This document shows, piece after piece, positions 1 to 8,040 of a stretch of 64,000 bases of DNA. Under the pieces are notes generated by a model. It saw only the letters and a program-made list of their open reading frames with translations, made no database searches and had not been told where the DNA came from. A program made the translations under genes and the position numbers. This DNA comes from Sporosarcina sp. NCCP-2716 (GTDB lineage: Bacteria; Bacillota; Bacilli; Bacillales_A; Planococcaceae), in the NCBI RefSeq assembly GCF_023707985.1, contig NZ_BRCF01000004.1, positions 1 through 64,000 of the forward strand, written 5' to 3'. Numbering within the stretch: position 1 is the stretch's first letter; every line of letters starts with the position of its first letter.

Positions 1-53
1 TGTTGGCAAGTGGCCTTTTTTTATACATAAATTAGCTGCCGTTTCCTACATTT
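1..53. other. left edge, no gene
   Basis: AT-rich sequence with no continuation of the neighbouring topB stub in any frame. A GGCC followed by seven T residues at about 12-22 could be the right arm and tail of a plus-strand intrinsic terminator whose left arm lies outside the window. Confidence 0.3.
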
Positions 54-329
54 CTAGTGTGCCATAAACACCTTATACTCGTACTTACTTGGCAGAATCG
101 GCAAAGAAGCTAAATTCCAAGACGCCCATTCTTTTCGATATTCTTTCGGCTCTTTTAACTCAACTAAATGTCCAATCCCCCATGTAATTATCGGACCGGA
201 AGGAAAGGTGTTGCATGGGTTTAGCTCAATATGAGTTTTATGACGAGCTTTTACTGAAAAAGCATCTGCATATGCCTTTGCTTGGGATGGTTTTTCGGCT
301 AGGATAGCTATTTTACTTATTTTAATCAC
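54..329 (-). pseudogene. topB 5' stub (DNA topoisomerase III N-terminal fragment), island copy
   Basis: A 91-residue fragment that starts like topoisomerase III (TopB/TopIII, type IA), with ILAEKPSQAKAYADAF at residues 9-24 and the TWGIGHLVELKEP segment near 50-62. The match stops after YEYKV (about residue 87), where four unrelated residues and a stop follow. Full-length TopB is around 700 residues, so the TOPRIM acid motif, active-site Tyr and decatenation domains are all missing. The start is GTG with a poor ribosome site. Base use is AT-rich, like the neighbouring Gabija genes and unlike the second stub at 5295-5636, to which it is clearly related but not identical (about half to two thirds of residues by eye). 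I read it as a non-functional remnant that travelled with the island, lying 61 bases downstream of gajB on the same strand. Confidence 0.75.
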
Positions 330-390
330 TTCTTTATTATTTTTTAATACGATAAATATTAATTTTTTAAAAACGGATTAAATTCTATAG

Positions 391-2277
391 TCATTTTACC
401 TTATCGACATATTCAATTTCCCAACCAGCAGCCTTCAGTTCTTCTTCGTGTCCATCTATAGTCTCTTCTCTAATTGCGATACAAAGTAAATGAGAAGGGC
501 GTGTCATTCCGACATATGTCATCTTTAGGTTTTGTAGTTTTCTTTTGGCGGTTGTTTTAGTGTGTTGCCCCTTCAAATACTCTATTATTCGTTTAATATC
601 ATAATCAAAGTAAAAGGTTTCTAAATAAAGTGTGGCTGTATGTGTCTCGCCTTTGACACCATGAATGGAAGAGATCTCTATGCTGACATCTGTTTCATCC
701 TCTGAAAAAGTAAATACGTTAGTCTGTACCTGATGCTCTTCCATCACATCCTCTGACTTTGTTTGGAAAAAGGTATTTAATTTAGAAGTATCGCTCCACT
801 TAAAAATCTCTTTAATTTCACAAGAAATGAAGGCAGTCACTTCGCTCAATATTTCTTCATCATTTTGGATTTTTAAGCACCATTTAGAAAGGTTTAGTAA
901 TAATTGAGCAAAAACTTCTTCATTGTTTTCTTGAAGATACCTTAAAAATGATTGTTCTGTGAAATACTTGCCCTCATTTTTTTCATTCATTGTTCTTAAT
1001 GCTTTTACAAACCCCCTTAGTATTCTTTTTCTATAAAGATTGCTCCCTTGATTTATAACTTCATCAATATTTCCTTTTGCCAAATAGCTTTTTAAATGAT
1101 CGAAATCAATTTTCTTTTTACGTTCTTTTTCATACATATCCCAATAACTAGTTATCCCCAATTCACTTTCATGTTCTGATACCCATCCAACGGCTTTGAA
1201 AATATTACTGTCACGGATATGTAGATTGTTTTCGATAATTAACCTTGAAAAATGTAAAAGCACATTTTTTTGGCTAGCTTCGGAAAAAACTAGAATTCGA
1301 GGATTTATTTCCTCGATTAACGAGTTGCCAACCAATTCTTGTGGGCTGATACATACATTTTGAACAACAGAGGCAATCTTACGCGAAAAGCGCTTACTAT
1401 CTGATATTTCAAGTATTGAGTCTTTGTTTATATCCCAAAGTCCCGTGGCATTAGGATCATCATATATTGCTTGATTTGGATCTCCAATTCTCTGGATAAC
1501 AACGGTCTCATCGAAAATTGAATTAAGTAAAGTAATCTGATGTTCCATCGTGTCTTGCATTTCATCTATAAAGACATAGCGAAAACGCTTGGAAAATATC
1601 TCTTTAAGATTAGGATGTGTCCTAAGGTATTTAAAAGATAAGTAATATGCATCGTCATAACAAAGGATTCCGTCCTCCATAATACTCTCCTTTAATTTTT
1701 CTAGAGCAACATAGCTGTCGCTCTCGTGATTTTTATAGATAGGGTTCCCATGTAAGCCGTTTACCAAAGTAGAATTGTCTAAATTGAACCTAATTTTTGT
1801 AACATCTATACGCTGTTTCTGTATACCATATCGTAATTTCCAAGGTATATGGTTAAAAAGTTCTTTATTTATAGCTTCATTGTATATTTCATCATCTATC
1901 CTAAGTGGCCTTTTTCCATAGAAATATATATAAGCCGGAATTGCTAAGAATTGATTGATAAATGACTGTATCGTGCTACAGTTATTTGGATATCTAAAAA
2001 GATTAACTCCAGACACACCCAATCTTTTTTTTACTTCATCAATGGCAGTGTTGGTGTGGGTAAGGATACAAATCCCTTCATTATTCTCTAATGGTAGTTT
2101 GGTGTTTAATATTGCCAACTTGGCTAGTAATGTAGTTGTTTTCCCGCTTCCTGGGCTTGCTAATACGTCTACAGTGTCTAAGCTTTCAATAATCTCTCTT
2201 CGTTCAGCATTAAATGATTCACCGTCTTTTAGTAATAGGCCCTCTGAGTATAAAATATCTTTATCTGTTATCTGCAT
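391..2277 (-). CDS. gajB: Gabija protein GajB, UvrD-like helicase
   Basis: A 628-residue superfamily 1 helicase and the second gene of a Gabija anti-phage operon. Visible motifs in order: Walker A SPGSGKTTTL (41-50); motif Ia LTHTNTAIDEVKKR; Walker B FIDEMQD (about 235-241); motif III QRIGDPNQAIYD; motif V SSIHGVKGETHTATL; and motif VI TYVGMTRPSHLL near the C-terminus. In Gabija, GajB is known to sense or process DNA ends and to work with the GajA nuclease. It begins two bases after the gajA stop, with GGAGGTGA upstream of an ATG, so the two are translationally linked. It is longer than the well-studied Bacillus cereus GajB (about 500 residues). AT-rich composition supports horizontal transfer. 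The family call rests on the GajA neighbour as well as the motifs. Confidence 0.88.
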   Translation of the reverse strand: MQITDKDILYSEGLLLKDGESFNAERREIIESLDTVDVLASPGSGKTTTLLAKLAILNTKLPLENNEGICILTHTNTAIDEVKKRLGVSGVNLFRYPNNCSTIQSFINQFLAIPAYIYFYGKRPLRIDDEIYNEAINKELFNHIPWKLRYGIQKQRIDVTKIRFNLDNSTLVNGLHGNPIYKNHESDSYVALEKLKESIMEDGILCYDDAYYLSFKYLRTHPNLKEIFSKRFRYVFIDEMQDTMEHQITLLNSIFDETVVIQRIGDPNQAIYDDPNATGLWDINKDSILEISDSKRFSRKIASVVQNVCISPQELVGNSLIEEINPRILVFSEASQKNVLLHFSRLIIENNLHIRDSNIFKAVGWVSEHESELGITSYWDMYEKERKKKIDFDHLKSYLAKGNIDEVINQGSNLYRKRILRGFVKALRTMNEKNEGKYFTEQSFLRYLQENNEEVFAQLLLNLSKWCLKIQNDEEILSEVTAFISCEIKEIFKWSDTSKLNTFFQTKSEDVMEEHQVQTNVFTFSEDETDVSIEISSIHGVKGETHTATLYLETFYFDYDIKRIIEYLKGQHTKTTAKRKLQNLKMTYVGMTRPSHLLCIAIREETIDGHEEELKAAGWEIEYVDKVK

Positions 2278-2279
2278 AG

Positions 2280-4193
2280 TTACTCACCTCCGGTTGTAGC
2301 GTGGTGAATAGCTTGCACAATATATTGTAATTGCGGATCACTCTGGAGTTTGGATTTTATGCTTTCAGGATTCTTCCCTTTCAAGTCCTCTAAAATTTCA
2401 GCAAAGCATTGGGCGGTTATTGCTTTAGATATTTTTTTCTTTAACACTAGATCATAATAAATATAAAAAGCTCTTTCTTCATTAGAAGTACTATTTTTCT
2501 CCCACTCTTCATACAGTTCATCGACGTCTTTTGTGATTTTTTGCTTCTTTTCGAGTGTTAAACCAATGACATCACTGTTGCCTATTTTTTCTGCCCTAAG
2601 AACAGCAGTTAATAATTCTTTTTGTAGTTTACCCAATGCAAGATCATATTCTAATGTCCAATCAGGAGAAATAAATAACCTTACATTTTGACCATCTATA
2701 TTGCTGATTTTATCTGCCCTTCTTTGTTCTATAGGTTTTTCTATTTCTAAATCACTCTTTGTGCTAACTTCTGGTTCTCTTGTTTTGTAAAAATCGGGCT
2801 TAATATCGTTATCGGTTATAGCCGCAACAGGAATATTTAACACTCCGCGATCTGGATTTTTTCTTTTAAAAATTCTTGAGTATCTTAAAAAAGCTGTGTT
2901 ACCTACATTAACTACAGTTACCCCATGCTTGGAGAAAGGCTTTCCTATTATATCTGCGATGGTCGGTAATAATAAGTTTTCTGAATCACCTTCCACCAGA
3001 ATTACCCCTTGTGCAAAGAATAGGTTTGCCTTCATCGAGTCTAAGAAGCGTTCTAAAAATAAGTAGTCGCCTTTATTTAAAGTTGTATAATTTTGACCCA
3101 TAGGAAAAGCTTTGTCTTCTTTGCAGATTATTAAATTTTCTAATCGTACTTTTGAAGCAAGGTCGGTACTATGTGTAGTCATAATTAATTGTACATCGGA
3201 ATTTTTTACTTCTTCCTGGAGATAATCAATTAATCTAATTTGTGCTTGTACATGTAAATGGGCTTCAATTTCTTCAACCAGTGCTAATTTTAAGCCTTGG
3301 TACGAGTTTCTTTTTAAAAGTAGCAATTCTGTTGCAATAAATAATAAATTTTGAGAACCTAGTCCTGATTTATTATCTGTCATTTCTAGGTTCAATCTTT
3401 CAAGTATATTTTTTAGGTTTAATTTTGCTAAAGTAAAATTTGATTGAAGTTTATTGTTAATACCTCCGAATTCATCTAAATAATCATTAATCTCTTTTAA
3501 TAATTTCTTTCCTTCTTGGTTGGGCAATGGAGATCCGTCTTGGTTTATACCTTTAAAGTACCTTTGAATCTTTTCATTTGCCTCCTTTATCGCTTCAAAA
3601 ATATAATGTCCTTCTTCCTTTCCTTTAAATGCATCATGACTGTTTAAAATTTGTGCTAATCGAGAATTTCTTTTGGGTGACATTTCTTTTTCGGCATCAC
3701 GTAAAGGTTTGAGATAAGTACTTCTTAATAGGTTCCTTGCTTCTCCGCTAAGTTGTTTTCCTTCATGGTCTGGTCCAGCTTTAATATCATAATAAATAGT
3801 ACTTTTATTTCTTTTGGCAGTTAAAGACACTTTAAGATAATATTCGTAGTTGCCCTGATCATTTTTCTCCATACCTAGCCATTCTAAGAAGTTTTTTGCT
3901 TCATCATTGCTAAATCCTTTGAAAACGCATTCGATACGTAATTCAGAAGCTCTGTTTGTTTCATCGGTTTCTCCGGCAGGCAGATGGAAATCCTCATTCT
4001 CAATTCTGATATTTTCATAGCTTTGAGTATGAATGGTGTATTTTATTGCATCTATAATTGCTGTTTTCCCCGAATTATTTTCACCAACTAATAGGTTTAA
4101 CCCTGGAGTGAAATTAAGGATTAAACCGGGATCGCCTTCTATTGTTGATGAAAACTTCCTGAAATTCCAAACACTTAACTCAGATAGATACAT
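2280..4193 (-). CDS. gajA: Gabija protein GajA, ABC-type ATPase with TOPRIM nuclease
   Basis: A 637-residue OLD-family protein. The N-terminal ATPase has Walker A GENNSGKTA (37-45), a signature-like SGLGSQNLL, and Walker B LALVEEIEAHLH. The C-terminal TOPRIM domain has ILVEGDSEN near residue 400 and ITDNDIK near 460, the acidic residues expected to bind metal. In characterised Gabija systems GajA is a nucleotide-inhibited, sequence-dependent DNA nickase that forms a large complex with GajB. The start ATG follows AAAGGAGAGAGA. It is the promoter-proximal gene of the gajAB operon and shares a 133-base divergent upstream region with the plus-strand gene at 4327. AT-rich composition contrasts sharply with the chromosome to the right. 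An OLD/Class 2 system without GajB is excluded by the adjacent UvrD-like gene. Confidence 0.9.
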   Translation of the reverse strand: MYLSELSVWNFRKFSSTIEGDPGLILNFTPGLNLLVGENNSGKTAIIDAIKYTIHTQSYENIRIENEDFHLPAGETDETNRASELRIECVFKGFSNDEAKNFLEWLGMEKNDQGNYEYYLKVSLTAKRNKSTIYYDIKAGPDHEGKQLSGEARNLLRSTYLKPLRDAEKEMSPKRNSRLAQILNSHDAFKGKEEGHYIFEAIKEANEKIQRYFKGINQDGSPLPNQEGKKLLKEINDYLDEFGGINNKLQSNFTLAKLNLKNILERLNLEMTDNKSGLGSQNLLFIATELLLLKRNSYQGLKLALVEEIEAHLHVQAQIRLIDYLQEEVKNSDVQLIMTTHSTDLASKVRLENLIICKEDKAFPMGQNYTTLNKGDYLFLERFLDSMKANLFFAQGVILVEGDSENLLLPTIADIIGKPFSKHGVTVVNVGNTAFLRYSRIFKRKNPDRGVLNIPVAAITDNDIKPDFYKTREPEVSTKSDLEIEKPIEQRRADKISNIDGQNVRLFISPDWTLEYDLALGKLQKELLTAVLRAEKIGNSDVIGLTLEKKQKITKDVDELYEEWEKNSTSNEERAFYIYYDLVLKKKISKAITAQCFAEILEDLKGKNPESIKSKLQSDPQLQYIVQAIHHATTGGE

Positions 4194-4326
4194 ATTCTCT
4201 CTCCTTTAACATAGGTGTTTATATTCAATAGTAATCCATTATTAGAAAATAATCACACTTAATGTATAACTTTTGTGTAATCAATTGGGAACTGATATAT
4301 TTATATGAAAGTAGGGAGGGATACAA

Positions 4327-5121
4327 TTGTTCTCAAGGGCAACGATAATGGACATTATGTACTTATTACGAGACTTGAAGTCACATTCTGAATTAAGTAC
4401 ATATGCATTTAGGTACGGATTAGATAGAGTGGCAGTAGGAAATAATTTAGAGCAAAGAGTCTTAGCAATCGGTGGGTTTTTATTGGAAAATCCACAAACG
4501 CCTGGAATTCTAGGTGACAATCTGACATATGAGATTGTGGACGATGTTATTAGCAAGACAGTATTAAATAATTATTTTTTTAAAACTGACAACAATGAAT
4601 TTGTTAATTATCCGCAATTAAGAAGACTTCTATTAAAAGATGGGTTTGTAATAGAAGATGGTATATTAACTAGAACATTTGAAACAGATATAGACTTCAA
4701 TACAAATGAAACCTTATTGGGAAAGTTACTTGATAAGCACAATCTAGAGACGGCAAAAGGTCATTATAATCAAGCTAATAATGCATTCAACCGCGGTGAT
4801 TGGGCAGCTTGCAATAGTCAGCTAAGGAGTTATGTAGAAGAGTTATTTAACGCATTAGCTGAGAAAATAACTGGACTCCATTTTAGTGATAGCCAATCAG
4901 CTAGAACTGCCCTATCCCAATGTAATCCACCGTTATTTTACAAAGGGTTAAATGAGTGGTTGGATAATGGACAAGGATTCTTTGAGACGTTTTGGAAAAG
5001 ACTTCATCCTGAGGGGTCTCATCCCGGGCTTTCAAATGAGTATGATTCAATATTTCGGCTTAATCTTGTTCAAATTTCAACGCTTGAAATTTTAAGGAGA
5101 TATGATCAAAATTGTATTTAA
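4327..5121 (+). CDS. unknown protein divergent from Gabija; possible effector-associated N-domain and HEPN-like C-domain
   Basis: A 264-residue protein I cannot assign to a named family. The start is TTG with GGGAGGG seven bases upstream; an internal ATG (residue 8) is an alternative. Residues 8-75 form a short helical domain whose spacing (MYLLRDLKSHSEL, YAFRYGL, NLEQRVLAIGGFLLE) recalls the effector-associated or death-like adaptor domains of bacterial conflict systems. This is a resemblance by eye only. Residues 80-125 look like a winged-helix linker. The C-terminal half (about 140-262) is helical and contains FWKRLHPEGSHPGLS; R-(six residues)-H within it fits the RX4-6H motif of HEPN ribonucleases, which is a weak hint. 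There is no signal peptide and no membrane segment. Position next to Gabija, AT-rich composition and its own terminator suggest a defence accessory or an independent abortive-infection gene. Confidence 0.6.
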   Translation: MFSRATIMDIMYLLRDLKSHSELSTYAFRYGLDRVAVGNNLEQRVLAIGGFLLENPQTPGILGDNLTYEIVDDVISKTVLNNYFFKTDNNEFVNYPQLRRLLLKDGFVIEDGILTRTFETDIDFNTNETLLGKLLDKHNLETAKGHYNQANNAFNRGDWAACNSQLRSYVEELFNALAEKITGLHFSDSQSARTALSQCNPPLFYKGLNEWLDNGQGFFETFWKRLHPEGSHPGLSNEYDSIFRLNLVQISTLEILRRYDQNCI

Positions 5122-5168
5122 TTTAGTTAAAAGGTTATGAATTATAAAACCTCTGCTTTTTTGAGAAG

Positions 5169-5210
5169 TGCACATAAATCCAGATAATTAATCTGGTTAT
5201 GTGCATTTTT
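5169..5210 (+). terminator. intrinsic terminator after the divergent island gene
   Basis: Long hairpin with arms TGCACATAA..CCAGAT and ATCTGGTTATGTGCA (a two-base bulge in the left arm), followed by TTTTT. It ends transcription of the 4327 gene just before the island border. Confidence 0.8.
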
Positions 5211-5294
5211 ACATTTGTGTGCAAAATAAATTCTTGTTTGATATCTATATAATACGTTGGAATGGATTGAAATTATTATTATGTACAAGAACTT

Positions 5295-5636
5295 TTATGG
5301 AGATATGTCCGGGTCACACGCGTTAATGACCGTATCGGTGTTCTTCATCAGCTTTTTCACGACTTGGAACTGCTTGTATTTCCCCTTCGACACCTCGAAC
5401 TCATAGCGGTCAGGCAAGATCGGCAGGCTGCCGAGGGACCACCGTTTCCAGGAAGGGTTGTACGTATGCGGCTCCTTCAGCTCAACCAGGTGGCCGACAC
5501 CCCATGTCAAAAAAGCCCCCTCCGGAAACACCGGACACGGCAGGATCTCCATATAGCCCTCATGTTTGCGAGCCGAAAACGCATCGGCATACGCCTTTGC
5601 CTGCGACGGCTTTTCGGCGAGGATCACCGGTTTCAT
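5295..5636 (-). pseudogene. topB 5' stub, host copy broken in the TOPRIM motif
   Basis: A 113-residue N-terminal fragment of topoisomerase III in GC-rich, host-like sequence, with ATG preceded by GAGGTG. It reads well through VILAEKPSQAKAYADAF, TWGVGHLVELKEP and KYKQFQVVKKLM, up to TVINACDPD, which is the beginning of the TOPRIM DPDxEG motif. It then turns into ISP and a stop at about position 5310, exactly where the base composition drops to AT-rich. This places the right-hand junction of the inserted island inside the conserved TOPRIM codons. The rest of the host gene, if kept, would lie left of the window. The catalytic Tyr is absent, so this piece alone cannot be active. Confidence 0.85.
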
Positions 5637-5793
5637 GACAGCACCTCGTTTCAGTGGTAGTACAGGTGTTCTAATTATCTCATAGTTGAGAAGGGATTGC
5701 GAGTGCCATTGCTATTTTATAGGTAACCGCCTGTTACAGAGATCATTTCTGAACAGGCCGTTTTTGCGTTGCCAGATTAGTATCCACTTTTAT

Positions 5794-5822
5794 TGAAAAT
5801 CAAAAAAGTTAAATGATTTTCA
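5794..5822. promoter_or_regulatory. 9-bp inverted repeat upstream of the ECF sigma gene
   Basis: TGAAAATCA, an 11-base spacer, then TGATTTTCA: a perfect inverted repeat 58 bases before the sigma-factor start. It has no T-tract, so it looks more like an operator than a terminator. The binding protein is unknown. Confidence 0.4.
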
Positions 5823-5880
5823 GAGATTCGCTGTTAATCTAGAGTGAGAGGTATTTTTTTCGATAGGGCGTGTTGGGAAG

Positions 5881-6435
5881 GTGAAGACATTTGAGGACTA
5901 TAGGTTGATCCGGAAGATCCAGGCGGGAGATACTGACGCGTGGGAAACGCTGGTGGCCAAATACTACGATCAAATCTTTTCGTTCTGCGTAAGGCGGTGT
6001 CTAGGGGACCGGGCGCTGGCAACGGATTTAACGCAGGAAATCTTTTTAAAAGTGGTCGAAAACATAGGGGACTATCGGTTCAGCGGAAAGTTCTTCAATT
6101 ACTTATTTACGATAACGGTTAATGTGTGTAACAACCAATATCGAAAAAAGAAGTTGGCGCAGTTTGAGCTGGATGAGACCGTTTTGCCTTCCGAGTCAGA
6201 GACCGCTGTCCATCAGCTGATCAAGCAGGAGAGTGCAAACGAGCTGCAGGCAGCATTGAATCAGCTGCCGGACGTGCAAAGGGAGGCGCTGATCTTGAAG
6301 TATTACCATGAGTTAAAGGTGAAAGACATCGCTACCATCACCGGAACAGGGGTTGCCACGGCTCAATCTCGCATTCACCAAGGGTTAAAAAAGTTAAGCA
6401 GAGCACTCAACCGGGAGGAGTATCAAAATGGATGA
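5881..6435 (+). CDS. ECF-type RNA polymerase sigma factor
   Basis: A 184-residue group IV sigma factor. Region 2 spans roughly residues 15-95, with FSFCVRRCLGDRALATDLTQ and IFLKVVENIGDYRFSGKFF; its C-terminal part carries FNYLFTITVNVCNNQYRKKK. Region 4 (about 120-178) has QLPDVQREALILKYYHELKV and a helix-turn-helix SRIHQGLKKLSRAL. No region 3 is present, as expected of ECF factors. The start is GTG with GGGAAG just upstream. Its last codons overlap the next gene by 8 bases, so it is the first gene of a four-gene operon with a membrane protein and an ABC-2 exporter, an arrangement like the SigY operon of Bacillus subtilis. No separate classical anti-sigma gene is seen. The 6428 membrane protein is the natural candidate for that role. 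Confidence 0.88.
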   Translation: MKTFEDYRLIRKIQAGDTDAWETLVAKYYDQIFSFCVRRCLGDRALATDLTQEIFLKVVENIGDYRFSGKFFNYLFTITVNVCNNQYRKKKLAQFELDETVLPSESETAVHQLIKQESANELQAALNQLPDVQREALILKYYHELKVKDIATITGTGVATAQSRIHQGLKKLSRALNREEYQNG

Positions 6436-7183
6436 CAAAACGATGAAGAGAATAGCCCAGTATGAAGTCAAATCGGACGACGCACAGAAACGGCTGGTCG
6501 TTGAGTTAGGTAAGCGGGCAATCCATCAAAATCAGCTTCATCGGTATTCAATGCTCAACCTGTTTGGCTCGTCCCTGCGTTTCACAAGGCTGCGTACGTG
6601 GCTGATCCAAGTAGTATTGCTTCTCGTCACAGCGGTTTTCATCACAAAGGCCGTCAACACCGTGTCCTCTGTACTGATCATTCAATGCGTGACTGTCGTG
6701 CTTGTTTTTTCTGCGATTTTCTTCATGGAAGAAGTATTTCACAGCGTTACGACCGGCATGTGGGAATTGGAACAGACGCTGAAGTATGACTTGCGTCAGC
6801 ATACCGCAGCTAAGTTGCTGATTTTCGGCGCAGCCGACTTGTGTCTGATCGTCTGCCTGGCCTTCATCTGTCAAGGTGTCGCCATGATTCCGTTCTGGCA
6901 CATTTTTCTATACTTGCTCGTTCCATTTAACATCACATGCATCGTCCTGTTGTCCCTGTTCACGATCTGGCGGAACCGACTGACGTCTTTCGTTTTCTGG
7001 ATTGGGGCAGGACTGCTGCTGATGGGCTTTGTAATTATTATTAGCGCTTATAATATTTATGAATTCAGCATGTTGTATTGGGGGATCGGCTTTACCGTGT
7101 CAGCCATATGGTTAGGGTTGATTGTCATGGGAACCGTGAAGCAGAACAAATGGGAGGCGTTTTACGAATGCAACTGGAATTAA
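6428..7183 (+). CDS. polytopic membrane protein, candidate sigma-linked regulator or transporter subunit
   Basis: A 251-residue protein with a charged N-terminal tail of about 55 residues (MDDKTMKRIAQYEVKSDDAQ onward) that would face the cytoplasm, followed by six likely membrane helices (about 58-78, 82-102, 128-150, 155-177, 185-207, 213-235). It resembles the membrane parts of ABC-2 systems more than any enzyme. The start overlaps the sigma-factor stop by 8 bases, and its own stop lies 16 bases inside the ABC ATPase gene, so all four genes are translationally coupled. The cytoplasmic tail might bind the sigma factor as an unconventional anti-sigma; that is inference from position only. Confidence 0.7.
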   Translation: MDDKTMKRIAQYEVKSDDAQKRLVVELGKRAIHQNQLHRYSMLNLFGSSLRFTRLRTWLIQVVLLLVTAVFITKAVNTVSSVLIIQCVTVVLVFSAIFFMEEVFHSVTTGMWELEQTLKYDLRQHTAAKLLIFGAADLCLIVCLAFICQGVAMIPFWHIFLYLLVPFNITCIVLLSLFTIWRNRLTSFVFWIGAGLLLMGFVIIISAYNIYEFSMLYWGIGFTVSAIWLGLIVMGTVKQNKWEAFYECNWN

Positions 7184-8040
7184 AAGATCTGACGAAAAGC
7201 TATGATGATACAATCGCGCTGAATCGCGTATCCTTTCGCTTAACGCCGGGGATTTACGGCCTTCTCGGATCGAACGGATCAGGAAAGACGACGCTATTTC
7301 GAATCATAAGCGGGGTGCTTAAGCAAACGACAGGCACAGTGACATACAACGGGGAGAATACCCGTGCCAATTCAGACGCGTTCCGCTCGATACTTGGATT
7401 TTTGCCCCAGGATTTCAGCTATTACCCGGACTTCACCGGCATGAAGTTCATGTTATACATCGCGGCGCTCAAAGGCATCCATAAGAACGTCGCGAAAAAA
7501 AGATGCGTAGAACTTTTAGAGTTGGTGGGCTTGGAGGATGTACGGAATAAAAAGATCAAAACATACTCCGGCGGCATGAAACAACGGCTTGGCATTGCGC
7601 AGGCGATGATCAACGATCCCGAAGTATTGATCCTCGACGAACCGACTGTCGGTTTGGATCCAAAAGAGCGCGTGCGGTTCAGGAATTTGATCAGTTCATT
7701 CTCTGAAAACAAAATTGTCCTCCTCTCCACGCATATCGTGTCAGACATCGAATATATTGCAGATGAAATTCTTGTCCTAAACAAAGGAGTTCTTGAAAAC
7801 AGGGGGCCTTCCTTCAGATTGATCGACACTATCAGCGGATGCGTTTGGGAGACAGAGGTAGAAAATGACAGGCTCGCCGGGATGCTTCAGCAGCACTTGA
7901 TCAGCAATCAAAAACATGCAGGCAACAAGACGGTACTCCGTATTATTTCTAAGGAAAAGCCCGCTCCTGAAGCGAAACACGTGCAGCCGACATTGGAAGA
8001 TTTGTATCTCTATTATTTCAGGGAGGAGGCGGTACGATGA
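7168..8040 (+). CDS. ABC transporter ATP-binding protein
   Basis: A 290-residue nucleotide-binding subunit of an ABC-2 type exporter. Walker A GSNGSGKTTLF is near residues 34-44, the Q-loop is in LGFLPQDF, the signature motif is TYSGGMKQRLGIAQ, Walker B is LILDEPTVGLDPKER, and the switch His is in LLSTHIVSDIE. The C-terminal 70 residues are a typical extension of bacteriocin/antibiotic or lipid exporters (NatA/BcrA type). I chose the ATG at 7168, with GGGAGG ten bases upstream, because an in-frame ATG 90 bases earlier lies inside the preceding gene and lacks a ribosome site. It overlaps the permease gene by 4 bases (ATGA). Confidence 0.9.
   Translation: MQLELKDLTKSYDDTIALNRVSFRLTPGIYGLLGSNGSGKTTLFRIISGVLKQTTGTVTYNGENTRANSDAFRSILGFLPQDFSYYPDFTGMKFMLYIAALKGIHKNVAKKRCVELLELVGLEDVRNKKIKTYSGGMKQRLGIAQAMINDPEVLILDEPTVGLDPKERVRFRNLISSFSENKIVLLSTHIVSDIEYIADEILVLNKGVLENRGPSFRLIDTISGCVWETEVENDRLAGMLQQHLISNQKHAGNKTVLRIISKEKPAPEAKHVQPTLEDLYLYYFREEAVR

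Noticed and set aside
5364-5660. 98-codon plus-strand frame over the topB stub
   Set aside because: Antisense to a clear topB fragment, with no domain or ribosome site.
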